Part shown: positions 28,241-39,413 of the stretch, in pieces
Layout: each line of letters opens with the position of its first letter
Numbering within the stretch: position 1 is the stretch's first letter
DNA from: Bordetella parapertussis
Lineage (GTDB): Bacteria > Pseudomonadota > Gammaproteobacteria > Burkholderiales > Burkholderiaceae_C
Length of the DNA: 50,524 nucleotides
NCBI GenBank assembly: GCA_945878355.1
Contig: CAMCTC010000026.1
Coordinates: forward strand, 1 to 50,524
Direction: 5' to 3'
Notes under the pieces: generated by a model
The model's input: the letters and a program-made list of their open reading frames with translations, nothing else
Databases searched by the model: none
What the model was told of the DNA's origin: nothing
Program-made: the position numbers and the translations under genes

Positions 28241-29767
28241 ATGACTCCCTTCATCCGCCTTCACCCCGCCGACGATGTCTTGATTGCCCGCAGCCAGTTG
28301 CTGGGCGGCACCGGACTGGAAGGCATCACCGTCAGAGGGCTGATACCGCCCGGCCACAAGGTCGCGGCGCGCGCCATCGCGGCGGGTGAAGCGGTGCGCC
28401 GCTACAACCAGATCATCGGTTTTGCCAGCAAGCCCATCGCCGCCGGCGAGCATGTGCACACGCACAACCTGGGCGTGGGCGACAACGGCGGCGACTTCGC
28501 ACGCGACTACGCCGTCGGTGCCGACCTCAAACCCGAGCCAGCGCGGCGTGAGGCCAGCTTCATGGGCATCCGGCGCGCCGACGGCCGCGTCGCGACGCGC
28601 AACTACATCGGCATCCTGTCCAGCGTGAACTGCTCGGCGACGGCAGCCAGAGCGATTGCCGATCACTTCTCGCGCCGCACCAACCCGCAGGCGCTGGCCG
28701 CTTTTCCGCACGTCGACGGCGTTGTCGCGCTGACGCACGGCACCGGCTGCGGCATGGCCTCGGAGGGCCTGGGCATGAGCATCCTGGAGCGCACGCTGGC
28801 CGGCTATGCCACCCACGCCAACTTCGCGGGTGTGCTGGTCGTCGGTCTGGGTTGCGAGGCCAACCAGATCAACGCCTGGCTGGCGCACAGCAGCCTGCGC
28901 GAAGGCGAAGAGCTGCAGGTCTTCAACATCCAGGACTCGGGCGGCACCACCAAGACAGTGAACAAAGGCATCGCGCTGGTGCAAGCCATGCTGCCCAAGG
29001 CCAACCTGGCCCAGCGCGTGCCTTGCAGCGCGTCGCACATCACCATCGGCCTGCAGTGCGGCGGCTCGGACGGCTATTCGGGCATCAGCGCCAACCCGGC
29101 ACTGGGCGCAGCGGTTGACCTGTTGGTGGCGCACGGCGGCACGGCAATCCTGTCGGAGACCCCTGAGATCTACGGCGCCGAGCACTTGCTGACGCGCCGC
29201 GCCGTCAGGCCCGAGATCGCCGACAAGCTGATCGCGCGCATCAAGTGGTGGGAGCAATACACCCGCAACAACGACGGCGAGATGAACAACAACCCATCGC
29301 CGGGTAACAAGGCCGGTGGCCTGACGACGATTCTCGAGAAGTCACTGGGCGCCGTCGCCAAGGGCGGCACGACCAACCTGCAGGCCGTCTATGAGTACGC
29401 CGAGCCTGTGCGTCAGGCGGGCTTTGTCTACATGGACACGCCTGGCTACGACCCGGTCAGCGCCACCGGGCAGGTCGCGGGCGGGGCCAACCTGATCTGC
29501 TTCACCACCGGACGCGGATCGGCCTACGGCTGCGCGCCCTCGCCTTCGCTCAAGCTGTCGACCAACACCGCGCTGTGGCAGCGCCAGGAAGACGACATGG
29601 ACATCAACTGCGGAGAGATCATCGACGGCACCAGTTCGATCGCGCAGATGGGCCAGCGCATCTTCGACCTGGTGCTGGCCACCGCGTCGGGTACGCACAG
29701 CAAGAGCGAGTTGCACGGCTATGGCCAGAACGAGTTTGTGCCCTGGCAGGTCGGCGCGGTGATGTAG
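28241..29767 (+). CDS. UxaA-family dehydratase (altronate/galactarate type)
   Basis: 508 residues. The N-terminal SAF domain (about 1-90; MTPFIRLHPADDVLIARSQL) is followed by the UxaA catalytic domain (about 105-505) with VNCSATAARAIADHF, THGTGCGM, LGCEANQINAW, SLGAVAKGGTTNLQ and TTGRGSAYGCAPSPSLKLST. Enzymes of this family are Fe2+-dependent dehydratases of sugar acids such as D-altronate or D-galactarate. The fused SAF plus UxaA arrangement is that of full-length UxaA. No uronate pathway gene is next to it, so the substrate is uncertain. Confidence 0.87.
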   Translation: MTPFIRLHPADDVLIARSQLLGGTGLEGITVRGLIPPGHKVAARAIAAGEAVRRYNQIIGFASKPIAAGEHVHTHNLGVGDNGGDFARDYAVGADLKPEPARREASFMGIRRADGRVATRNYIGILSSVNCSATAARAIADHFSRRTNPQALAAFPHVDGVVALTHGTGCGMASEGLGMSILERTLAGYATHANFAGVLVVGLGCEANQINAWLAHSSLREGEELQVFNIQDSGGTTKTVNKGIALVQAMLPKANLAQRVPCSASHITIGLQCGGSDGYSGISANPALGAAVDLLVAHGGTAILSETPEIYGAEHLLTRRAVRPEIADKLIARIKWWEQYTRNNDGEMNNNPSPGNKAGGLTTILEKSLGAVAKGGTTNLQAVYEYAEPVRQAGFVYMDTPGYDPVSATGQVAGGANLICFTTGRGSAYGCAPSPSLKLSTNTALWQRQEDDMDINCGEIIDGTSSIAQMGQRIFDLVLATASGTHSKSELHGYGQNEFVPWQVGAVM

Positions 29768-29801
29768 CCAGCAGCCGCTCGGCGAGCGACTGCCGCAGCG
29801 C

Positions 29802-30608
<807 letters not shown>

Positions 30609-30625
30609 GGTGTGGCTCGCGCCGT

Positions 30626-31405
30626 TTATCGCCCGAGTTGGGCCCAGGGGAACAACCGCCGGTTGACCCACTTGAAGGCGAAGTCGCTGACCAGTCCGAT
30701 CAGCCCGATCACGATGATGCCGAAGATGATCTGGTCGGTGGCCAGCAGCGCCTGGCTGTCGGTGATCATGTGGCCGATGCCGCTCGATGCCCCGATCAGC
30801 TCGGCCACGATCACGTAAGTCCAGGCCCAGCCCAGCACCATGCGCAGGATCTCGGCGATCTCGGGCGCTGCACCCGGGATCAGCACCCGCCGCACCAAGC
30901 TGGCATCGCTGCTGCCCAAGGTGTAGGCGGCCTCGACCAGGTCGCGCCGGGTGTTGCCCACCACCACCGCGATCATCAACACCAGTTGGAAGAAGCTGCC
31001 GATGAAGATCACCGCCAGCTTCTGCGCCTCGCCGATGCCGGCCCACAGGATCAGCAACGGGATGAAGGCCGAGGCCGGCAGATAACGCGCGAACGAGACG
31101 AAGGGCTCAAAGAACGCCTCGACCGGCTTGTACGCACCCATCGCCACGCCCAGCGGCACCGCCAGCAGCGCGGCCAGCACAAAGCCGCCCAGCACCCGCC
31201 AAACCGTCATGCCGATGTCCCAGCCAAAACCCATCTCGGTCAGCAGCAACCAGCCGCTGCGCAGCATCTGCAGCGGATCGGCCAGGAAAGTCTTCTGCAC
31301 GAAACCGCCAAAGGTCGCCAGCGCCCACAGCGCGACGAACAACACGAAGAAGCTCACGCCCAGCGCGATCTTCGCGCCCGGAGCCACGGCCACCAGGGGT
31401 TTCAT
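30626..31405 (-). CDS. NitT/TauT-type ABC transporter permease
   Basis: 259 residues, six membrane helices. The cytoplasmic coupling helix shows the EAA-type pattern EAAYTLGSSDASLVRRVLIPGAAPEIAEIL (quoted in part: EAAYTLGSSDASLVRRVLIP), typical of SsuC/TauC permeases. Forms the channel with the ATPase downstream and takes substrate from the binding protein encoded upstream. A dispersed repeat lies in the 134-base gap to the binding-protein gene and might lower permease expression relative to it. Confidence 0.92.
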   Translation of the reverse strand: MKPLVAVAPGAKIALGVSFFVLFVALWALATFGGFVQKTFLADPLQMLRSGWLLLTEMGFGWDIGMTVWRVLGGFVLAALLAVPLGVAMGAYKPVEAFFEPFVSFARYLPASAFIPLLILWAGIGEAQKLAVIFIGSFFQLVLMIAVVVGNTRRDLVEAAYTLGSSDASLVRRVLIPGAAPEIAEILRMVLGWAWTYVIVAELIGASSGIGHMITDSQALLATDQIIFGIIVIGLIGLVSDFAFKWVNRRLFPWAQLGR

Positions 31406-31468
31406 GTCGAGACCGGCCGCAGTTCACCGTCCTCATAAAAGCACCGGACCCATGCAAGCAACCGCCGC

Positions 31469-31541
31469 GGATCCGGCTTCGCCGGGCCGCAGGCGGTGCC
31501 CTCTTGAGGGGGAGCGCCGCAGGCGCTACGGGGGTGGGTCA
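31469..31541 (-). repeat. Dispersed 73-bp repeat, copy 2 (forms the stop codon of the binding-protein gene)
   Basis: Minus strand TGACCCACCCCCG, then an inner hairpin (AGCGCC/GGCGCT), CCCCCTCAAGAGGG and the end CCGGATCC; again 73 bases, with the initial TGA serving as stop codon. Matches copy 1 (15860-15932) at both ends and in architecture. Confidence 0.8.
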
Positions 31542-32501
31542 TTTCAAGAAGCGCGTGTCGGCCAGCTTGCTCAAGTCGGGGATCGCCTTGATGATGCCCA
31601 CCTCGAGCAGCAGGTCAGCGGCTTCCTTGCTGAATTGGGCATGCTCGCCGGCGAAGAACTTCTGGTTCGCCTCGCGGTCTTGCCAGCGCAAGTAGGCCTG
31701 GCTCTTCTCGAAGGCCTCGCCGCTCTGCTTGACGTCAGCGCCCATGATCTCGAAGCTCTTCTTCGGCTCGGCCCGGGTCATTGCCACCGCGTCGAAGTAG
31801 CCGTCGGCCAACGCCTTGGCGGCCTTGGGGTTCTCGGCCAAGAACTTCGGCGTGCAGCCAAAGGTGTCCATGATCATTGGGTAATCCAGCGTGGTGGCGA
31901 TGATCTTGCCGGCTTCGGGCTTGGCCCGCACCGCACCGAGGTAGGGTTCGTAAGTCATCGCCGCGTCGACGCCGTCGGTGCCGGCGATCATCGCGTTGGC
32001 GGCGGCCTGCGGCTCGAGGTTGACGACCTTGACATCCTTGATCGACATCCCGTTCTTCTTGAGCATCCAGGCCAGCGTGAAGTAAGGCGCGGTGCCGGGC
32101 GCGCTAGCAGCCACGGTCTTGCCCTTCAAGTCGGTGATCTTGGTGATGCCGGGCTTGACCACCATGCCGTCGGCGCCATAGCTCTTGTCGAGTTGGAAGA
32201 TCTGTGTGGTCGGCACGCCGTTGGCGTTCCAGACGACCCAGGTCTCGACCGTGGTGGCAGCGCATTGCACGTCACCCGAGGCAATCACCAGGTGGCGATC
32301 TTTCTGCGGCACCTTCTTGATCGTGACGTCCAGGCCGTACTTCTTGAACAGGCCGGCCTCCTTGGCCAGCGTCAGCGGCGCGAAACCGGTCCAACCCGAG
32401 ATGGCGATCGCCACCTTGGTGTCCTGGGCCTGGGCCGGGGCGGCCAGGGCCAGCGTGGCGGCGGCCAGGGCCAGGGTCTTGAAGCTTGAAGGCAAGGTCA
32501 T
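31539..32501 (-). CDS. ABC transporter substrate-binding protein, hut-linked
   Basis: 320 residues. Signal peptide ending LALAAPAQAQ, then a NitT/TauT-type periplasmic binding fold (IAISGWTGFAPLTLAKEAGLF; LKGKTVAASAPGTAPYFTLA; VDAAMTYEPYLGAV). It should deliver the ligand to the permease/ATPase encoded downstream. It begins 29 bases after the hutH stop, so in this setting histidine, urocanate or a related imidazole compound is a reasonable ligand. That is context, not proof; homologues of this group bind many small organic ligands. The stop codon is supplied by a 73-bp repeat. Confidence 0.88.
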   Translation of the reverse strand: MTLPSSFKTLALAAATLALAAPAQAQDTKVAIAISGWTGFAPLTLAKEAGLFKKYGLDVTIKKVPQKDRHLVIASGDVQCAATTVETWVVWNANGVPTTQIFQLDKSYGADGMVVKPGITKITDLKGKTVAASAPGTAPYFTLAWMLKKNGMSIKDVKVVNLEPQAAANAMIAGTDGVDAAMTYEPYLGAVRAKPEAGKIIATTLDYPMIMDTFGCTPKFLAENPKAAKALADGYFDAVAMTRAEPKKSFEIMGADVKQSGEAFEKSQAYLRWQDREANQKFFAGEHAQFSKEAADLLLEVGIIKAIPDLSKLADTRFLK

Positions 32502-32530
32502 ACGGAACTCCGTTGATGAAAAAGGGCGGG

Positions 32531-34114
32531 TCAAGCCGGCGTCCAGAGTGCCGGCAAATCGGGCAGGGTTTGCAAGATGCGGGCCAGCGAGCCGTCGCGC
32601 ACCAGCGCAGTGGCGCACTCGATGTCGGGCGCCAGGTAGCGGTCGCAGGGGATCGCCGGGCTGTGCCGCCGCAGCAGCGCGTGCGCGGCCTCCAGCGGGC
32701 CCGAGCTGGCCAAAGGCCGCAAGAACTCGATGCCCTGGGCGGCGGCCAGCCACTCGATGCCCAGGATGTGGGCGGTGTTGCTGATCATGGGCTGCAGGCG
32801 GCGCGCGGCGAAGGTGGCCATCGAGACGTGGTCCTCCTGGTTCGCGCTGGTGGGCAGGCTGTCGACACTGGCCGGATGCGCCAGCGACTTGTTCTCGGAC
32901 GCCAGCGCGGCGGCCGTGACATGCGCAATCATGAAGCCCGAGTTCAGCCCGGGATCGGCGGTGAGAAACGGCGGCAGGCGCGAGACCCCGGCGTCGATCA
33001 GCATCGCGATGCGGCGCTCGGCGATCGCGCCCACTTCGGCAATGGCCAGCGCCATGCCGTCGGCGGCCAGTGCCACCGGCTCAGCGTGGAAGTTGCCGCC
33101 GGAAATGAGCTCTCCGCCGGTGTGGCCTGCGCCGACTGCAGGCTGCGCGGCATCGTGGCCCAAGGGCGCGAACACCAGCGGGTTGTCGGTGACGGCGTTG
33201 GCCTCACGCACCAGCACCACCGCGGCATGGCGCAGCTGGTCAAGGCAGGCGCCCACCACCTGGGGTTGGCAGCGCAGGCTGTAGGGGTCTTGCACCCGGT
33301 CGTCGCCGTCGCGATGCGATTGGCGGATCTGGCTGCCCACCAACAGCGCCCGGTAGTAGCGGGCGACGTCGATCTGCCCGGGCTGGCCCCGCAACGCGTG
33401 GATGCGGACATCAAACGGGCCGTCGCTGCCGCGCGCCGCGTCCACCGTCAGCGCGCCGATCACCAGCGCGGCCTCGAGCACCGGCTCGAAGCTGAGCAGC
33501 GCATGCAGCGCCAGCGCGGTGCTGGTCTGGGTGCCGTTGATCAGCGCCAAGCCCTCTTTGGCGGCGAGCTGCAGCGGGGCAATGCCGGCGGCCTGCAACA
33601 CCGGCGCTGCGGCCACGCGATCGCCGTCGACCAGGAACTCACCCTCCCCCATCAGCGCCAGGGTCATGTGGGCCAGCGGCGCCAGATCACCCGACGCACC
33701 CACCGACCCCTGGCTGGGCACATACGGCACCAGGCCGGCGTTGTGCACCGCGATCAGCGTGTCGATCACCAGCGGGCGCACGCCCGAATGGCCACGCGCC
33801 AGGCTGGCGGCCTTGAGCGCGAGCATCAGGCGCAGCACCGGCGCGGCCAGCGGCTCACCCACGCCCACGCTGTGCGAGCGGATCAGGTTGCGCTGCAGCT
33901 GGCCCAGGTCGGCCTCGCTGATACGGGTGGACGCCAGCTTGCCAAAGCCGGTGTTCACGCCGTACACCGGCGCCGAGCCCTCGGCCGCACGCCGCACCAC
34001 CGCCGCGCTGGCGACAATGCCAGGCAGCGCGGCGGGGTCGACCATCAGGGGCTGGAGCCCGGCATGGATGGCTTGCAGCTCGTCGAGAGAGAGTTGTCCA
34101 GGTCGCAGCAGCAT
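32531..34114 (-). CDS. hutH: Histidine ammonia-lyase
   Basis: 527 residues. Converts histidine to urocanate and ammonia using the MIO group formed by Ala140-Ser141-Gly142 in GSVGASGDLAPLAHM. Other family segments: YGVNTGFGKLA near residue 51, RNLIRSHSVGVGEP, and QDPYSLRCQPQVVG. ATG 34114 has GGAAAG upstream. It follows hutU by 49 bases and is the first enzyme of the pathway encoded here. Confidence 0.96.
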   Translation of the reverse strand: MLLRPGQLSLDELQAIHAGLQPLMVDPAALPGIVASAAVVRRAAEGSAPVYGVNTGFGKLASTRISEADLGQLQRNLIRSHSVGVGEPLAAPVLRLMLALKAASLARGHSGVRPLVIDTLIAVHNAGLVPYVPSQGSVGASGDLAPLAHMTLALMGEGEFLVDGDRVAAAPVLQAAGIAPLQLAAKEGLALINGTQTSTALALHALLSFEPVLEAALVIGALTVDAARGSDGPFDVRIHALRGQPGQIDVARYYRALLVGSQIRQSHRDGDDRVQDPYSLRCQPQVVGACLDQLRHAAVVLVREANAVTDNPLVFAPLGHDAAQPAVGAGHTGGELISGGNFHAEPVALAADGMALAIAEVGAIAERRIAMLIDAGVSRLPPFLTADPGLNSGFMIAHVTAAALASENKSLAHPASVDSLPTSANQEDHVSMATFAARRLQPMISNTAHILGIEWLAAAQGIEFLRPLASSGPLEAAHALLRRHSPAIPCDRYLAPDIECATALVRDGSLARILQTLPDLPALWTPA

Positions 34115-34163
34115 GGGTTCTTTCCGGTCCCGCCCCAGCAATGGGGCGCGGCGACAACATCCA

Positions 34164-35912
34164 TCAGACCATTGGCAGGTTCAGGCCGTGCTCGTGGGCG
34201 CAGGCCACAGCCTCGGCATAACCGGCATCGGCATGGCGCATCACGCCGGTGGCCGGGTCGTTCCACAGCACGCGTTCGATACGCTTGGCCGCAGCATCGC
34301 TGCCGTCGCAGACGATCACCACGCCGGCATGCTGCGAATAACCCATGCCGACGCCGCCGCCATGGTGCAGGCTGACCCAGGTCGCGCCGCCGGCGGTGTT
34401 GAGCAGCGCGTTGAGCATCGGCCAGTCCGAGACCGCGTCGCTGCCGTCGCGCATCGCCTCGGTTTCGCGATTCGGGCTCGCGACCGAACCGGCGTCGAGG
34501 TGGTCGCGGCCGATCACGATCGGCGCCTTGAGCTCGCCGGAGGCCACCATCTCATTGAACGCCAGACCGGCGCGATGCCTATCGCCCAGGCCGATCCAGC
34601 AGATCCGCGCCGGCAGCCCCTGGAAAGCGATGCGTTCGCCAGCCATGTCGAGCCAGCGGTGCAGGTGCTTGTTGTCAGGGAACAGCTGCTTCATCTTCGC
34701 GTCGGTCTTGCGGATGTCCTCGGGGTCACCCGAGAGCGCGACCCAGCGGAACGGCCCGACGCCGCGGCAAAACAGCGGCCGGATGTAGGCAGGCACGAAA
34801 CCCGGGAAATCGAAAGCGTTCTTCACGCCGGCATCGAACGCAACCTGGCGGATGTTGTTGCCATAGTCGACCGTGGGCACGCCCAGCGCCTGGAAATCGA
34901 GCATCGCCTGCACCTGCACCGCGCAGCTGCGCGATGCGGCCTCGCGCAGCGCAGCGTGCTGGCTGGCATCGGCCTGCGCCGCTTGCCACTGCGCCAGCGT
35001 CCAGCCGGCGGGCAAGTAGCCGTTGACCAGGTCGTGGGCCGAGGTCTGGTCGGTCACCAGGTCGGGGCGGATGCCGCCCTGCTCGGGGCGCAGCCGGGCC
35101 CGCTGGACCAATTGGGGCAGCAGCTCCGCGGCGTTGCCCAGCAGGCCGATCGACACGGCTTTTTTCTCGGCGGTGTAGCGCGCGATCCGCGCCAACGCGT
35201 CGTCCAGGTCGACGGCCTGCTCGTCGAGATAGCGCGAGCGCAGCCTGAAGTCGATCCGGCTCTGCTGGCACTCGATGTTCAGTGAGCAAGCGCCGGCGAA
35301 GCTCGCGGCCAGCGGCTGCGCGCCGCCCATGCCGCCCAGCCCTGAACTCAGGATCCAGCGCCCGGCCAGATCGCCGCCATAGTGCTGGCGACCGGCTTCG
35401 ACAAAGGTCTCGTAAGTGCCCTGCACGATGCCCTGGCTGCCGATGTAGATCCAGCTGCCAGCAGTCATCTGGCCGAACATCATCAAGCCCTTGCGGTCGA
35501 GCTCATCGAAGTGTTCCCAGGTCGCCCACTTGGGCACCAGGTTGGAGTTGGCGATCAGCACCCGCGGCGCATCGACGTGGGTTCGGAACACACCCACCGG
35601 CTTGCCGGACTGCACCAGCAGGGTCTCGTCCTCGCCGAGACGGCGCAGCGCGACCAGCATCGCCTCGAAGCAATCCCAGTTGCGCGCGGCCTTGCCGATG
35701 CCGCCGTAGACCACCAACGCGTCGGGGTTCTCCGCCACCTCGGGGTCGAGGTTGTTCTGCAGCATGCGGTAGGCGGCCTCGATCAGCCAGTTGCGACAGC
35801 TGATCTCGCTGCCGCGCGGTGAGCGCACCACCCGCGGCTGGGCCTTGACCGCCGGGGCTGGCGATTTGACCGACGAGCCTGGGGATAGATGGGCTTGAGA
35901 CAGATCGGTCAT
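34164..35912 (-). CDS. hutU: Urocanate hydratase
   Basis: 582 residues. Converts urocanate to 4-imidazolone-5-propanoate with tightly bound NAD+. Visible: the [10 protein letters not shown] stretch, NAD-binding [20 protein letters not shown], and the catalytic-cysteine region [20 protein letters not shown]. The C-terminal [15 protein letters not shown] is typical. A 25-residue variable tail precedes the conserved core. Its promoter has a HutC-type palindrome in the spacer, so it is induced by urocanate through HutC. It is the first gene of the minus-strand hut unit. Confidence 0.96.
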   Translation of the reverse strand: MTDLSQAHLSPGSSVKSPAPAVKAQPRVVRSPRGSEISCRNWLIEAAYRMLQNNLDPEVAENPDALVVYGGIGKAARNWDCFEAMLVALRRLGEDETLLVQSGKPVGVFRTHVDAPRVLIANSNLVPKWATWEHFDELDRKGLMMFGQMTAGSWIYIGSQGIVQGTYETFVEAGRQHYGGDLAGRWILSSGLGGMGGAQPLAASFAGACSLNIECQQSRIDFRLRSRYLDEQAVDLDDALARIARYTAEKKAVSIGLLGNAAELLPQLVQRARLRPEQGGIRPDLVTDQTSAHDLVNGYLPAGWTLAQWQAAQADASQHAALREAASRSCAVQVQAMLDFQALGVPTVDYGNNIRQVAFDAGVKNAFDFPGFVPAYIRPLFCRGVGPFRWVALSGDPEDIRKTDAKMKQLFPDNKHLHRWLDMAGERIAFQGLPARICWIGLGDRHRAGLAFNEMVASGELKAPIVIGRDHLDAGSVASPNRETEAMRDGSDAVSDWPMLNALLNTAGGATWVSLHHGGGVGMGYSQHAGVVIVCDGSDAAAKRIERVLWNDPATGVMRHADAGYAEAVACAHEHGLNLPMV

Positions 35913-35947
35913 GGTGGCCTCGGCAATCAAAATTGTGACGAGCTCGC

Positions 35948-35976
35948 ACTCTACTTGTCTAGACAAGCTGACGCAA
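35948..35976 (-). promoter_or_regulatory. hutU promoter with HutC operator in the spacer
   Basis: Minus strand: TTGCGT, 17-base spacer, TAGAGT. The perfect 14-bp palindrome CTTGTCTAGACAAG (35954-35967) fills most of the spacer, a position that would block polymerase. Bases CTTGT...ACAAG resemble HutC/GntR sites in other proteobacteria. Confidence 0.8.
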
Positions 35977-36001
35977 GCGCTGGATGGTCGGGGTTTTCAC
36001 T

Positions 36002-36015
36002 GATGCGATCGCATC
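36002..36015. repeat. Perfect 14-bp palindrome between the two HutC sites
   Basis: GATGCGATCGCATC lies in the divergent hut regulatory region, distinct in sequence from the HutC sites. It could be a second regulator's site (for example a nitrogen- or carbon-control protein) or chance. Confidence 0.6.
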
Positions 36016-36023
36016 GGCTTGAA

Positions 36024-36053
36024 CTTGTCTAGACAGGCGTCAAACGCTACCAT
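36024..36053 (+). promoter_or_regulatory. hutC promoter with second HutC operator
   Basis: Plus strand: TTGTCT (36026-36031), 17-base spacer, TACCAT (36048-36053). The near-perfect palindrome CTTGTCTAGACAGG (36024-36037) covers the -35, implying autoregulation. The start point predicted from the -10 falls close to the hutC ATG at 36060, suggesting a leaderless message. Confidence 0.65.
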
Positions 36054-36059
36054 CTGCCA

Positions 36060-36791
36060 ATGCCGTCAACGCCCAGCCCGCGCCGCCAGACCGCCCTGGC
36101 GCCCTATGGTCGGGTCAAGCAGCACCTCAAGACCGAGCTGTCGCAAGGCCGCTGGCCGCCCGGTACCTTGATGCCTTCAGAGTCAGAACTGGTCGCGCAG
36201 TTCGGCGTCAGCCGGATGACGGTCAACCGCGCGCTGCGCGAGCTGCAGTCAGAAGGCTTGATCGACCGGGTCCAGGGTGTGGGCACGTTTGCCGCGCAGC
36301 CGCACCGGGTCTCGTCGACGCTGACGATCCGCGACCTGCACGAGGAGATCGAAGCCCGAGGCCACCGCCACCATGTCGAGGTGAAGCTGGTGCGCGAGGA
36401 GCGCGCCAGCGCTGGCCTGGCGCTACAGCTCGGACTGAGCCTAGACGCGCCGGTGTACCACTCGCTGATCGTGCACTTCGACAACGGCCTGCCGCTGCAG
36501 TGCGAAGACCGCTATGTCAACCCGGCCTGGTCGCCGAACTACCTCAGCGTCGACTTCAGCCGCACCACACCGACCCAGCACCTGCTCGAAGTCGCGCCCT
36601 GGTGGGAGGCGCAGTACACGATCGATGCCAGCACACCCACGGCGCAGGAAGCCGAGCTGCTGGGCATCCAGGCCACCGACCCCTGCCTGGTGCTGGTGCG
36701 ACGCACCGTCAGCCACGGCGTGGCTGTGACCTTGGCGAGGCTGGTGCACCCAGGCACGCGCTACCAACTCGTGGGGCAGTTCAGCCCATGA
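36060..36791 (+). CDS. hutC: Histidine utilization repressor (GntR/HutC family)
   Basis: 243 residues. N-terminal GntR winged helix (about 12-80: MPSESELVAQFGVSRMTVNRALRELQSEGLIDRVQGVGTF, quoted parts) and a C-terminal UTRA ligand domain (about 100-235) with SLIVHFDNGLPLQCEDRYVNP. Represses the hut genes and is released by urocanate. Two matching palindromes flank its own start. The gene begins the plus-strand unit hutC-hutD-hutI-hutG-hutF; its TGA overlaps the hutD ATG. Confidence 0.94.
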   Translation: MPSTPSPRRQTALAPYGRVKQHLKTELSQGRWPPGTLMPSESELVAQFGVSRMTVNRALRELQSEGLIDRVQGVGTFAAQPHRVSSTLTIRDLHEEIEARGHRHHVEVKLVREERASAGLALQLGLSLDAPVYHSLIVHFDNGLPLQCEDRYVNPAWSPNYLSVDFSRTTPTQHLLEVAPWWEAQYTIDASTPTAQEAELLGIQATDPCLVLVRRTVSHGVAVTLARLVHPGTRYQLVGQFSP

Positions 36792-37390
36792 GCAGCGCCC
36801 TGCCCTTGAAAACCATGGCCATGCCAAGGCTGGTGAGCAGCACCGAGGTCGCCGCCCAGCCTTGGCGCAACGGCGGCGGCATCACCCGCGAGCTGCTGGC
36901 CTGGCCGCCAGGGCCAGACTGGCGATGGAGGCTGAGCCTGGCCGACATCACCTCGGACGGCTTATTTTCGACCTTTGCCGGGGTGCAGCGCTGGTTCGTG
37001 GTGCTCGAAGGTGACGGCGTCGAATTGACGATAGACGGCCAGCCCATTCGCCAGACGCAGGGCGACCCCCCGCTGCACTTCTCTGGCGATGCCCATACCG
37101 ACTGCCGGCTGCTGGCCGGCGCTACCCGCGACCTCAACCTGATGCTGCGCGGCGCTGGCGGCGGGATGTTCGAGGTCCGGCCAGGACTGGATTGGTCGCC
37201 GGCAACCCCGTCCTGCGGGCTGTTTTCCGCCAGTGCCGGCCGCTGCAACGCCGATGGCCTTGACCACGAGGTGCCGGCCATGTCCTTGCTGTGGTTCGAC
37301 CAAGCACCCGCCACGCTGCGCTTCGACCCAGACCGGCCCGGCCCGGCGGGCTGGTGGCTGAGGCCCTCCACTGGAGACGACAAACCATGA
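36788..37390 (+). CDS. hutD: HutD-family protein
   Basis: 200 residues. Opens with the family feature [17 protein letters not shown] and [23 protein letters not shown], a bicupin fold. HutD is not an enzyme of the pathway; work in Pseudomonas suggests it limits hut expression by binding formylglutamate or a similar product. It overlaps hutC and hutI by ATGA junctions, so is fully embedded in the operon. Confidence 0.92.
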   Translation: MSSALPLKTMAMPRLVSSTEVAAQPWRNGGGITRELLAWPPGPDWRWRLSLADITSDGLFSTFAGVQRWFVVLEGDGVELTIDGQPIRQTQGDPPLHFSGDAHTDCRLLAGATRDLNLMLRGAGGGMFEVRPGLDWSPATPSCGLFSASAGRCNADGLDHEVPAMSLLWFDQAPATLRFDPDRPGPAGWWLRPSTGDDKP

Positions 37391-38616
37391 AAAAACTGTG
37401 GCGCAACGCCCGCCTGGCCACGCTGGCCGACCCCAGCGGCTGGGGTTTGATCGATGCCGGTTCGCTGGTGACCGAAGGCGACCGACTGCATTGGGTTGGC
37501 GAGACATCCGCCCTGCCCGAGGGTCTGCAGGTCGACGAGGAGCAAGACCTGGATGGCGCGCTGGTAACACCGGGCCTGGTCGACTGCCACACCCACCTCG
37601 TCTATGGTGGCCAGCGCGCTGCCGAGTTCGAGCTGCGGCTGCAAGGCGCGAGCTACGAGCAGATCGCACGCGCCGGCGGCGGCATCCGTTCGACCGTGTC
37701 AGCCACCCGCGACGCGACCGACGGCGAGCTCTACCAAGCGGCATTGGGCCGAGCCCGCGCGCTGATGGCCGAGGGCGTGACGACGGTCGAAATCAAGTCG
37801 GGTTACGGCCTGTCGCTGGAACACGAGGCGCGCTGCCTGCGCATCGCCAGGCTGTTGGCCCATCTGCTGCCACTGCAGGTGCGCACCACTTGCTTGTCTG
37901 CGCACGCGCTGCCACCCGAGTTCGAAGGCCGGCCCGATGACTACATCGCCGCGGTCTGCGAATGGCTGCCGGTGCTGCACGGGCAAGGTCTGGTCGACGC
38001 GGTCGACGTGTTCTGCGAGAACATCGCCTTCAGCCCGGCGCAGACTCGAAAGGTGTTCGAAGCCTCGCAGCGCCTAGGGCTGCCGGTCAAGCTGCACGCC
38101 GAGCAGCTCAGCGACCAAGGCGGCGCGCAGCTCGCGGCCGAGTTCGGCGCGCTGTCCTGCGACCACCTCGAGCACCTCAGCGCTGCCGGCGTCCAAGCGA
38201 TGGCGCGCGCCGGCACGGTCGCTGTGCTGCTGCCTGGCGCTTACTACTTTTTGCGCGAGACCCGGCTGCCGCCGATCGCCGCGCTGCGCGCGGCCGGCGT
38301 GCCGATCGCGATCGCCACCGACCACAACCCGGGTTCGTCACCGACGCTGTCGCCGCTGCTGATGCTCAGCATGGCCTGCACGCTGTTCAGGCTGACGCCT
38401 GAAGAGGCACTGCGCGGCATGACTGTCAACGGCGCTCAAGCGCTGGGCTTGCGCGACCGCGGTTCGCTGCTCGCAGGCCAGCGCGCTGACTTCGCCGTCT
38501 GGCAGGTCGACCACCCCAACGAGCTGGCCTACTGGTTCGGCCGCAACCCCTGCAGCCGGGTGATACACGGCGGGCAGGAACGACATTCGCCACTGCCAGA
38601 CGACGCCCCCCGATGA
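37387..38616 (+). CDS. hutI: Imidazolonepropionase
   Basis: 409 residues from ATG 37387. Amidohydrolase fold: metal-binding [35 protein letters not shown], and the late aspartate in [14 protein letters not shown]. Hydrolyses imidazolone propionate to N-formimino-L-glutamate. ATGA overlaps at both ends tie it to hutD and hutG. Confidence 0.96.
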   Translation: MKKLWRNARLATLADPSGWGLIDAGSLVTEGDRLHWVGETSALPEGLQVDEEQDLDGALVTPGLVDCHTHLVYGGQRAAEFELRLQGASYEQIARAGGGIRSTVSATRDATDGELYQAALGRARALMAEGVTTVEIKSGYGLSLEHEARCLRIARLLAHLLPLQVRTTCLSAHALPPEFEGRPDDYIAAVCEWLPVLHGQGLVDAVDVFCENIAFSPAQTRKVFEASQRLGLPVKLHAEQLSDQGGAQLAAEFGALSCDHLEHLSAAGVQAMARAGTVAVLLPGAYYFLRETRLPPIAALRAAGVPIAIATDHNPGSSPTLSPLLMLSMACTLFRLTPEEALRGMTVNGAQALGLRDRGSLLAGQRADFAVWQVDHPNELAYWFGRNPCSRVIHGGQERHSPLPDDAPR

Positions 38617-39413
38617 CCAACGCCATCTTCACGCTGAACCGCGGCACAACGCCGCTGCTACTGAGCCTGCCCCATGTCGGCACGCAGATTCCGGACGAAC
38701 TCAAACCGCTGCTGGTCGAGCGCGCGCTGGCGGTCGAGGACACCGACTGGCACCTCGAAGCGCTCTACAGCTTCGCACGAGAACTTGGCGCGAGCGTGAT
38801 CGTGCCGCGACATTCGCGCATCCTGATCGACTTGAACCGCTCGCCTGAGAACGTACCGATGTACCCGGGCGTGAACAACACCGAGCTGTGCCCGACCCGT
38901 TTCTTCACGGGCGACCCGATCTACCGCGAAGGATGTGCGCCCACGCCTGAGCAAGTGGCACAGCGGCGCGAGCGCTACTGGCAGCCGTACCACGATGCGC
39001 TGACGGTCGAGCTGGCCAGGCTGAAGGCCAGCCACGGCCACGCAATGCTGTGGGACGGCCACAGCATCCGGTCGCAGCTGCCTTGGTTGTTCGACGGCCA
39101 GCTCCCCGACCTGAACCTGGGCACTTCGGCAGGCACAAGCTGCTCGCCCAAGCTGCGCGCCGCACTGATGCAAGTGCTCGGCGAGCAGTCGAGCTTTAGC
39201 CATGTCACCGACGGCCGATTCAAAGGCGGCTACATCACGCGCCAGTACGGCAAGCCTGCAGACGGCGTGCAGGTCGTGCAGTTGGAGAAATGCTGGTCCA
39301 GCTACATGGACGAGTCACCGCCGTGGGTGCTGGCGCCAGAACGTGTCGCGCGGCTGACGCCTTTGCTGCGCAGCCTGCTGCGCACAATGCTGGACTGGCG
39401 GCCCAATGCCTGA
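38613..39413 (+). CDS. hutG: N-formylglutamate deformylase
   Basis: 266 residues. [10 protein letters not shown] near residue 18, [32 protein letters not shown] and the metal/substrate segment [17 protein letters not shown]. Hydrolyses N-formyl-L-glutamate to glutamate and formate. This is the deformylase of the HutF route, not the unrelated formiminoglutamase also called HutG in enteric bacteria; hutF directly downstream confirms this. Confidence 0.96.
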   Translation: MTNAIFTLNRGTTPLLLSLPHVGTQIPDELKPLLVERALAVEDTDWHLEALYSFARELGASVIVPRHSRILIDLNRSPENVPMYPGVNNTELCPTRFFTGDPIYREGCAPTPEQVAQRRERYWQPYHDALTVELARLKASHGHAMLWDGHSIRSQLPWLFDGQLPDLNLGTSAGTSCSPKLRAALMQVLGEQSSFSHVTDGRFKGGYITRQYGKPADGVQVVQLEKCWSSYMDESPPWVLAPERVARLTPLLRSLLRTMLDWRPNA

